Notes under the pieces: model-generated
Told to the model about the DNA's origin: nothing
The model's database searches: none
What the model saw: the letters and a program-made list of their open reading frames with translations, nothing else
Position numbers and translations under genes: made by a program
NCBI RefSeq assembly: GCF_026262505.1
Contig: NC_067207.1
Span: forward strand, 1,682,252-1,746,251
DNA from: Trichomonas vaginalis G3
Taxonomy: Eukaryota; Parabasalia; Trichomonadida; Trichomonadidae
DNA length: 64,000 nt
Reading direction: 5' to 3'
In this document: positions 20,924 through 29,900 of the stretch, piece after piece
Position numbering within the stretch: the stretch's first letter is position 1
Layout of the letters: every line of letters starts with the position of its first letter

Positions 20924-23851
20924 CTAAACATCATCAGTTACATCTAGACTTTGATTGAACAATCTGTGTGTTGAAAGGAGTTTTCTTCTTTCGTAGCTCC
21001 TCTTTGCATAGAAAATGATCTTGTATGTGGAAAATGCGAGTAATACGACAAAAATTACAGCAGAAATGGAAATCAAGACAATCATCCATGTCTTTAGCTT
21101 TGATTTTGCATTAACATTATAAAGAGAAATGCAAAACATGTCAGGATCTGCGATTCCTTTGGAACATTTAACTTCAAACAATTTTGTAACGTTTGGATTC
21201 TTGCTGTTTAAAGAAGTAGCCCAATTAGCACATGTCAAATTGGGAGAACAGAAAATATCTATCTGAAACTGCTCTTCAATTTTAATAAAATCAGCAGATT
21301 CGGTTGAATCCACAAGAGCAATGATTCCTGCTGAATCTTCTGACATGTATGCAATAATAAATGGCAAGTAGTTGTATACAAACTTTATAGAAATGTTAGT
21401 TGGATGATCATTTTCTAATAAAGTGAAAGAAGTTATTGATTCTGGCTCGAACTTGATCATACTTGTATTTACACTAACAATATTTTTCTTTGTGCTATCA
21501 GATGTGAATTCTTCAGCTGCAATTTCGACATCTTTTCCTTTTGAAGAGGAACTAACGCCCATTGACAGCTTTTTGACTGCAAACGATGCTTCTTCAAGGA
21601 ATTCGGTATCATTCTTCGTAATTAATTCGTAAAGATACAATTCGGTTTCATCTGGAACGAAAACTTTGGAAGTTTCTAATTCTAATGATAGCGGAACGAT
21701 GCCATTACTATGGATAAATACAATTGTGCCTTGCCATTTCATCCTCGTCGGTTCTTTTGTCACATCAAATTTGTTAATTAACGATTGAACGTAAATTACA
21801 CTGTCAAGGTTATCATTTGACATACTCAACTTACTATAGTATTCTCCTTTGATGATAAAATCTGCATAAACTACATTAGAAATCTTGATTTCGATGTTTG
21901 ATTTCATATTAAAGATTTTTTCATCAACTGTTATGTTGTAATCTGTTGCAACAATGTTTTTGACGCGTTCTGTAAACAAAACAATGTAATCTACCTGTTG
22001 AATATCAAAAGTATAAGTTGAATTCTTTGTTAATATTAATTTGGAGGATTTAAGTGATGTCAAACCAAATATATTGCTTCCACTTACAATAAAATGGTCA
22101 ATACTTGCCTGATCATTGACAAAATTTACATTTAGGTTATAAATTGCTAAAGAATCAATAGCATTAACATCTAAATTAATTGTAACGCTTTCATTACCAC
22201 CAATAAAGTGCAAATTTGCTAAATTTTCAGCTATTTTAATTGGTTCTTCAATAGATTCTGGAAATGCAACGTAAATCATGCCTATTTGCGAATCGGAGAA
22301 GTTAATATCCTCGATTTTGGCCATGTGGTAATGCTCTGGACACAAAGATTCATTAGCTGAAATACAATAATAATTTGGAAGTTGAATTTGGCTTTTTGTT
22401 ACAGATAGATATGATTTACTGCCATTTCTAGTGAATGTTGGACTAAAATTATAAAAATTTTCACCATCTCTTGTCTGAAAAGAAAAAGAAAAATCTTCGA
22501 TTTCAGATGGGCCAATTAGCAAATTTTCATAAGTTTTCACCATGTAAGGTACGCGAAACGTAATTGAATTGTCATCTACGTATGTCAGCGACTCTATCTC
22601 CAAGGTTAAGTTGCCAATAACTCCAATATTATTTGTAAATTCTTGTAATTTGAAATTGGATATGAAAATGTTTCCTTTTAACCATGGAATTGCAAAGAAT
22701 GATACCCAGCTCTTACCGTACGTTGAAAAATTATCGCCTTGAACGCCATTCAAATAAATCTCGATTTCTGAAGAATCTGAAATGATATTTGCATTAGTAA
22801 ACGCCGAATTAAAGAATATTATTTCTTTGTTGCGGTTTGTCGTGTTTGTATCTATGATCGTTAAGTTATAACCAAACAAATTAAAAAATCTTGTCAAATC
22901 TATTGAGCGATCTGTATATAGTGTTACGCTTTCAAGTCCGCGTAACTCGAATGGGATGAATTCTGTTGAGCAATTGATCTTTAAAGGGACTGAATGATAG
23001 ACATATAAAAAATTTTCTTCAGTTCTTGGCCAAAGGCATTCCGGAAGTATTAGTTGAGTTGGAGACATTGGTTGTATATAAACTCTGATATTATTGATTG
23101 TTTTTGACGTAATTGTCGACTTCAAAATAATATTATTTTCTCCATCTTTAAAATGTGAAGTTGGATTAAAATTAAATATAGCACTTTCGCTGGATTTGGT
23201 CGAGGGAATGAAATAAATCCTGTGCGTATAATATTCAATGAGAATTCCGTGATATTGGAAACTAATTTCGATGGTTTTTTGACTATAATAAAGAGCCATA
23301 ATAAATAATTGTTGTTGTGGCTCTACATATATTGTTTTTTCAAACATTTCGCCTGTAAACCTGCCATAAAACTTAATATAGTTTGCTTTAAGAGTAGTAA
23401 TGGTTCTACACGTGTAAGGATCTATGGCTATATTAGTAGCCTCTATTGTAATAGGATTTTCTGAAATAAATTCGCAATTTATGAAAACAGAGTGAAAACA
23501 GTTGATTAAGTCTTTTGAAGTCTCGAAAGTTAAATTTTCAAATGATACTGCAAGGGCAGGATTGGAAGAAAAGATTGGTTCGAAGAAGATTTTGCGTGGT
23601 TTAAGATATCCAATGAAAATTAATTGAGTAAGGTTCACAGAAAAGTAAAAATCTGATAGAATTCGATCTTTTTGATCTTCCATACTTGTAAGGAATAAAC
23701 ATTTTATGCTTACGGTCTCAGGTCGACTAAACATTTCTTTTGCGTCGGGATCTCTGATATCTAATTGTGTATAATTGCTCGGGCATTTCGAAGGATCTTT
23801 TCTGTATACACATAGCTTTAGTGATACCCCAAGCAAAAATGTAAAAATCAT
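20924..23851 (-). CDS. Large type I surface protein, unknown family
   Basis: The protein is 975 residues from the ATG at 23851; the frame extends upstream only to a TTG. The N-terminus MIFTFLLGVSLKLCVY is a signal peptide. The long middle (about residues 20-910) has a beta-rich character with many N-x-S/T sites and scattered Cys. Near the C-terminus is one membrane span (MIVLISISAVIFVVLLAF), followed by KRSYERRK and an acidic tail ending TDDV. It should sit in the plasma or endosomal membrane with a large ectodomain. I do not recognise a BspA leucine-rich or other named adhesin repeat, so function is unknown. It is divergently arranged with the HYDIN gene. Confidence 0.8.
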   Translation of the reverse strand: MIFTFLLGVSLKLCVYRKDPSKCPSNYTQLDIRDPDAKEMFSRPETVSIKCLFLTSMEDQKDRILSDFYFSVNLTQLIFIGYLKPRKIFFEPIFSSNPALAVSFENLTFETSKDLINCFHSVFINCEFISENPITIEATNIAIDPYTCRTITTLKANYIKFYGRFTGEMFEKTIYVEPQQQLFIMALYYSQKTIEISFQYHGILIEYYTHRIYFIPSTKSSESAIFNFNPTSHFKDGENNIILKSTITSKTINNIRVYIQPMSPTQLILPECLWPRTEENFLYVYHSVPLKINCSTEFIPFELRGLESVTLYTDRSIDLTRFFNLFGYNLTIIDTNTTNRNKEIIFFNSAFTNANIISDSSEIEIYLNGVQGDNFSTYGKSWVSFFAIPWLKGNIFISNFKLQEFTNNIGVIGNLTLEIESLTYVDDNSITFRVPYMVKTYENLLIGPSEIEDFSFSFQTRDGENFYNFSPTFTRNGSKSYLSVTKSQIQLPNYYCISANESLCPEHYHMAKIEDINFSDSQIGMIYVAFPESIEEPIKIAENLANLHFIGGNESVTINLDVNAIDSLAIYNLNVNFVNDQASIDHFIVSGSNIFGLTSLKSSKLILTKNSTYTFDIQQVDYIVLFTERVKNIVATDYNITVDEKIFNMKSNIEIKISNVVYADFIIKGEYYSKLSMSNDNLDSVIYVQSLINKFDVTKEPTRMKWQGTIVFIHSNGIVPLSLELETSKVFVPDETELYLYELITKNDTEFLEEASFAVKKLSMGVSSSSKGKDVEIAAEEFTSDSTKKNIVSVNTSMIKFEPESITSFTLLENDHPTNISIKFVYNYLPFIIAYMSEDSAGIIALVDSTESADFIKIEEQFQIDIFCSPNLTCANWATSLNSKNPNVTKLFEVKCSKGIADPDMFCISLYNVNAKSKLKTWMIVLISISAVIFVVLLAFSTYKIIFYAKRSYERRKLLSTHRLFNQSLDVTDDV

Positions 23852-23925
23852 GATTTTGGATAAAAAAATGTCAGAAATCAAATTGAAGGGGGTAAATAAA
23901 TTTTTGAGGGAGAAATTCTAAAATC
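23852..23925. promoter_or_regulatory. Compact bidirectional promoter region
   Basis: Only 74 bases separate the two divergent ATGs (23851 minus, 23926 plus). Any core promoters of both genes must fall here or overlap coding sequence. No perfect initiator match is visible; TCAATTT on the minus strand is the closest. Confidence 0.5.
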
Positions 23926-26900
23926 ATGGAACAATTTCCTTTAGAACTGAATCTAAAGGATGTTTCATTTCCACCGATATATATTTCAACATCCTCAAAG
24001 TTTGTTGTTAATGTAACAAATCGGAGTAATCACATTGTAAACTTTGAATGGCGATATTATTCAAACACAGAAGATGAAATCAAAAAAATGTTAGAATACG
24101 ATATTGATGATCCTTTAAGTCGTCCAGAATACATCAAATCACTACTCTTTCGCTCAGAAAATTTTTCAATTGAACCAATTCGAGGAGAATTATTCCCAGG
24201 AAGAAGTCAGCTCATGGTTTTTATGTTTCACCCAAAGGAAATAGGCAAAATTAGTCAATACGCATACCTTACAAATGCAAGAGATAATACTCGATATCCG
24301 TTATTATTAACGGGTCAATGTTTACCTCCATCGGCAAAATTTGGAGTTCAAGTTATTAACTGTGGACATATTTCACTCGATAGTATTCTCGAATATCAAG
24401 TATTTTTGCATAATACAGGAGATTCAGATGGTTTATTCGAATTAATTGAAAATACAAATGAATTTAATATAAAATTTTCGCCAACATCAGGAAGAATACC
24501 AATTGGCGCTTCTATTCCAATCAATATATTATTAACAGCTGATAAAGTAGGAAAATTCAATGAAGAGTTCAAATATAAAATCGATGGTTCTGTATATGAA
24601 GAATACCCTTCAATAACTCTCTATGGACGCATTGTTGGTCCATCATTTGAAATTAAAACGAAAAGTATTGATTTTGAAGAAGTTTCATGTGGGTTCCTTC
24701 ATTCCAAAACATTTGACATACAAAATACTTCAGATATTCCTCTTGATTACACTATAAAATTTGACTCAGATTATGAAATTAACAGTAGAGAGATACAGAT
24801 CACACCGCCAGGAGGTACTGTTGCTCCTCGAGGTACACAAACCATTAAAGTTGACTTTATTCCTAGCGGTTTGCATGCTTATCGTGGAAATATAAATGTA
24901 TTATCGAAAAACATGGATAAAATGTATACAATTCCTTTGTCTGGTGTCTCAAGAGTTCCAAACATCAGATTAGAAAAGGATAGGATAGATCTTGGTGATG
25001 TTTTTATCAATTTTCCTTATTCGATAAATATTGTTTTGAAAAACAACTCAAAACTCTCAGGAAAATTTGATGTTTTAGAGAACAATGACATGACATTTGG
25101 ATTTAACGTTAAAAACTCACGTCCTTCAGGAATAATTCAAAGTTATTCAACAATTGAAATTCCTTTGCAAATGACAGCGACACAATTAGGAGAAATGTCA
25201 TTTACTAAGCTTATTAGAATATATGGAAGTGATAATCCACCATTATCTTTCACAGTTACATTCAAATGCATTGGTCCAACATATAAAATTTCTCAAGACT
25301 TTATTGATTTCGGAAGAATTCCAATTCTCAAGAAAATTACAAGAGTTTTCACAATAGAAAACACTGCATTGATACCAATGGAATACAAACTATCTATAGA
25401 AAAGAATACTGATGTATTTAGTCTCGATACAAATTCAGGAAAAATTCCTCCAAAAGAAAAACAAAATATTGTAATTTCTGCTTTTCTTGATGATGGAATC
25501 AAATTTGATACGGAAATACAAGTTTGTTTAAGTATGACAATTCCTTTTGTTGTGAAAGTTGCTGCTGTTGGCGTTGGAATCTCTTTAATTCCAAATATAA
25601 ACTTAGAAAATGTTGAAATTGAAAATGCTTTTGCAGGACAAAAAGTTTCTTATCCTTTTATTGTTTCTAACAAAGGAAGAATTCCTAAAGAATTAAAATG
25701 GACTATTCCTAAATTCGAGAAACAGGAAGAACTATCTTATTCATTAGAACCAAGTGAAGTAGTAATTGAACCTTATTCTGACCAAACATTTACGATTTAT
25801 TTGGATTGTGAAAATCCGAATTTAATTGAATTTTCTGCTTTTTGTCAATTGATTCTCAGAAAGAAGAAAGTTGATTTGTTCAGACCGAAATTCAAAATAG
25901 AGTTCGAAAAAGTTCTTGTTGAAATCAAGAACAAAATAATGAATTACAAGTTTGATTATGATTATAAAAATGAAGTGAAAAATAACAATCTAAAACCGTC
26001 AAAATCGTTACTACCTCAAATTCCTCAAAAGAACTCAATCAAGAATACTTCTCATTTGCCATTGAAAATGTTGTTAAAGCCACCACATCCATTCATTTTG
26101 TCAAATGATTCTTTTGTTTTACAACCAGAAGAAACTGCTGATTTTGATGTAATTTTTGACACTTCTTTCAAAACAAATTTTGTCTCTGAAAACATTGATA
26201 GAAACTTGCAAATCTATTTTGAAGATAATCCACAGAAATATTTCATAAAACTCAAAGCAAGAATGAACTTTCCTAATTTGGCAATTGAAGAAAAAGAAAT
26301 TGATTTTGGTCATATTTCAATTGGGGCTGAGAAAAACTTGCAAATTAAAGTTCATAATAAAAGTGAAATTGCTGCTGAATATGAATGGCAAATTGCAGGA
26401 AATGAAAGTTTGGCATTCGATGTTTATCCATTGAGATCTTCTGTCAACAAAAATGAAGAAGAAACAGTGAATTTCGTTTTCTTTGGTGCAGGAAATGATT
26501 CTCAAACCTTCTCAGCAACAGCAATTTGTCATGTAAAAGGTGGCCCTGATTATACTTTGTCATTAAAAGGATCAACTGCAAAAATTTCATATGAAATTGA
26601 TACAACAACAATTGATTTCGGAGATGTGAATTTTACTGATTATTTGCAAAGTTCTGTAATGGTTTATAATGAAGGAGATATTGATATTTCTTTTGATACT
26701 GTTATTCCTTCGAAAACGAAATTCAATTTCATCAAAGTTGAACCAAAGAAATTCTCTGTAAAACCAAATGACAAACTTAAATTAAAAGTGTCAATTTGGC
26801 CAGGAATTCCTCAACAATTTAAGGAACATTTTACATTGATAACTCCTAATTTGACTGAAATACAAATCAATTTAATTGCTAATTGTTTGTATCAGCACAA

Positions 26901-29900
26901 CAATATTATTTTTAATGACATGATATTAAACGAAAACAGAGATGAAGAATTGTCACTTTTGGTTGAACAAAGTGAAGAAATTTTATCAAAACCGAAAAAT
27001 AACAGTGAAGAATATCGTCAAAAGAGACAAAAATGTCATATTGGAAGAGGAAAGATTGAATCAAAGCCATTGTTTACATTTGATATTGATTTTGGAGATG
27101 TTGTTTTGCATGATTTAATTCAGAAATCGCTTTTTATCGAAAATGATTCGATTTTCAAATCAAATTTTGTAATTTTTGAAGATGAAGAATCAATTTTCAC
27201 TATTTCTCCTAAGAATGTATCCGGGATTCCACCTAACGCTAAAACAGAAATCAAAATTGAATTCGATCCTGCTCATTTGAAAGAAATTATAAACGGAAAT
27301 GTCACTTTTCAATACAAAATCATGACGAGTGATTTTCTTTATTATATTATGAATGTCAAGATTAATTTGATATCTCCCAAATTGATATTCAGTCAAAACA
27401 TCATTAATTTCCAACAAACAATTGTTGGACAAGAAAGAATCATGACTTTGCAATTGAGAAACATGAACAAAGTCCCAATAAATTTCGTGATTGGAGATGG
27501 AATTTCTCAAACAGTTTTGAAGCAAAAGGATGTGTTTATGATATCATCAAATTGTGGAGAGATAAAAGAACAAAGTTATACTAATATTGACATAACATTC
27601 TCTCCGAAACAAGGAAAAGAATATTCATATCAATTCCCTGTTTTCATCAAATTTTCGAATGAAGAAAATTTCATTTTCTGCAATGGAACAGGAAATCTGT
27701 TGAAATTGTCTTTCTTCCCTCCTATTGCTGATTTCGAACAAATCATGCCTTTCTCTGATATCACAACAATGCAAGTTTTACTTACTAATCCATCAAATCA
27801 TCCAATTGAAGTGTTTTCTCGTCAATTTGATGCAAATATTATAACAGATCAAATAACGAGAATGAAAACAGGAACTCCCTTGACAAAATCAAGGAATAGA
27901 ATGCAAAACAGTCAAACAAATATCTTGTTTGATAATACACAAACACAAAAAGTTTGTTTGATTGTACATGGACCAAGTAACAGTGGGAAAACTTTAATTT
28001 GTCAAAAATTGTCAGAAAAATATGGAAACATTCCAATTATTCGGCTAAAAGACATCAAAAATCAAAACTTTGATAATTATTTTGATGTCTTCCAAGAAAG
28101 CATTAAAGATTTTGACTTCTTTATCATTGATGGCTTAGATTGCTTCGATGAAAGAGAAGAAACTTTGCAATTTTTGACACAAATGACAAAAGTCAGTAAA
28201 AATGATGAAGTTTTCAAGAATTTATTCCATGAACTCAAGAACAAAGCGAATTTACCAATTTTTGAAGAGAACATGAAGAAATTATTGGATATTTTGAAAG
28301 GTTTTTATGTTTATTTGATTGTTTTGGATCCAAGCACTGATTTATTGAAACATAGATTCGATAGTTTGTTGCATGAACAATCAGTTGAACAAATGAGAAT
28401 CGAACTAAACGAAAAAATGAACTTAATAAACATGACAGAAGAAGAATATGAAAAACTGACTGATGAAGAGAAAAATGATATTGATAGAAGAAGAAAAGAA
28501 CTTCGCAACCAAAAAATAGTTGCTGAACCACAAACAAAATCCAAAGTTTCTTCTGCAAGAAGATCAAAAAAGAAGACTTCTCAAAAATCAGCTCAAAATG
28601 TTCCAGTGAAATCTCCAAAATCTTCCCAAATTTTTGTTGATTCTCCATTTTATTATGATATTTATCTTTTCAGATATTCATTCCACATAATTTCTGACAT
28701 GATACAATCTCCTGAAAATGGATGTGTTGTTTTCGATCCAACTATTATTAATTGTGAGAAAATTGAAGATCACGTGAACAATATTTTAGTTATTAAAAAT
28801 GAATCAAAAATTGAAGATGAAGTTGACAAAATCTTCAAATATTTCCCAGGTTTAACTGAACTGAAAACATTTTTGTTCCAAAAATCAATTCCTCCTCCAA
28901 GATTAATTGTTCCTGTTACTGATGATATTCCTAACTCTGATGATCAACCATTGTTTTTCAATATTGCTACAGATTCTAACGATGAAAATGTTTTCGGAAA
29001 CTGTACTGACAGATGGAAGATTGAAGCAGGTGAAAGTTGTCCAATAATGATACAGTTTTATGGACAAAATGTTGGATTTTATGAAGATAAATTAACTTTC
29101 TCGATTTCAGGATATAAATCTGAAGTTTTCACTTTGTCTTTGAAAGCAAATGTCTTGTATCCTGAAATAGAAAGAGATTTTGCAAATATATTTGGTGATG
29201 TCACTGATAAACTTACAACAAAAATGAAATTACAATACGTGAAATCACTGAATTCTTTCTTCTTCGGTTACAACATTTTACAAAAAGAAAAAATGCTGAA
29301 AAGCGATGGTTCAAAAGTTAAGAAATACTTGAACATCACAAACAAATCTGTGTTTGTAACAACAGTAAATGCTGTGTTAATGAAACCAGCACCAAAAGGA
29401 GTTTGGTCAATTGATACAAACACATTTGATATTGATCCAGGAGAATCTTGTTCAATTTGTGTTACTTTTTCACCAATCCAAATTGGAACATTCGAAAATG
29501 TTATTGGTATTTATATCAGAGATAATCCAGAGCCATTGTTTTTACCAATATTTGCAACATGCTTAGTTCCTGCTTTGAAATTCTCTTGTAACTCTTTGGA
29601 TTTCGATAAAATCATTACAAATCAAGTTTCTCAACGAGAAATTATGATTCAAAATGATGAAAATGTTGCTGCTTATTGGAGAATTAAAGGAGGAAACACG
29701 TTAGGAAAGATATTTACTATTGCTCCTTTAGAAGGATTCTTAAATCCAAACACGAAATCAAAGATTTCTCTTCAATTTTCTTCCCCGAAACAAATTTTGT
29801 TCAAAAAATCGATTTCAATTGAAATCATGGATAAAACAAAACTCAGAACATTTGATACGAAGAACATCAATATCATTGCTGAAGCCTATGATGTCAACTT

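Noticed and set aside
28235-28648. 137-codon antisense frame within HYDIN
   Set aside because: Shadow of the coding strand; Phe/Leu-rich with no features.
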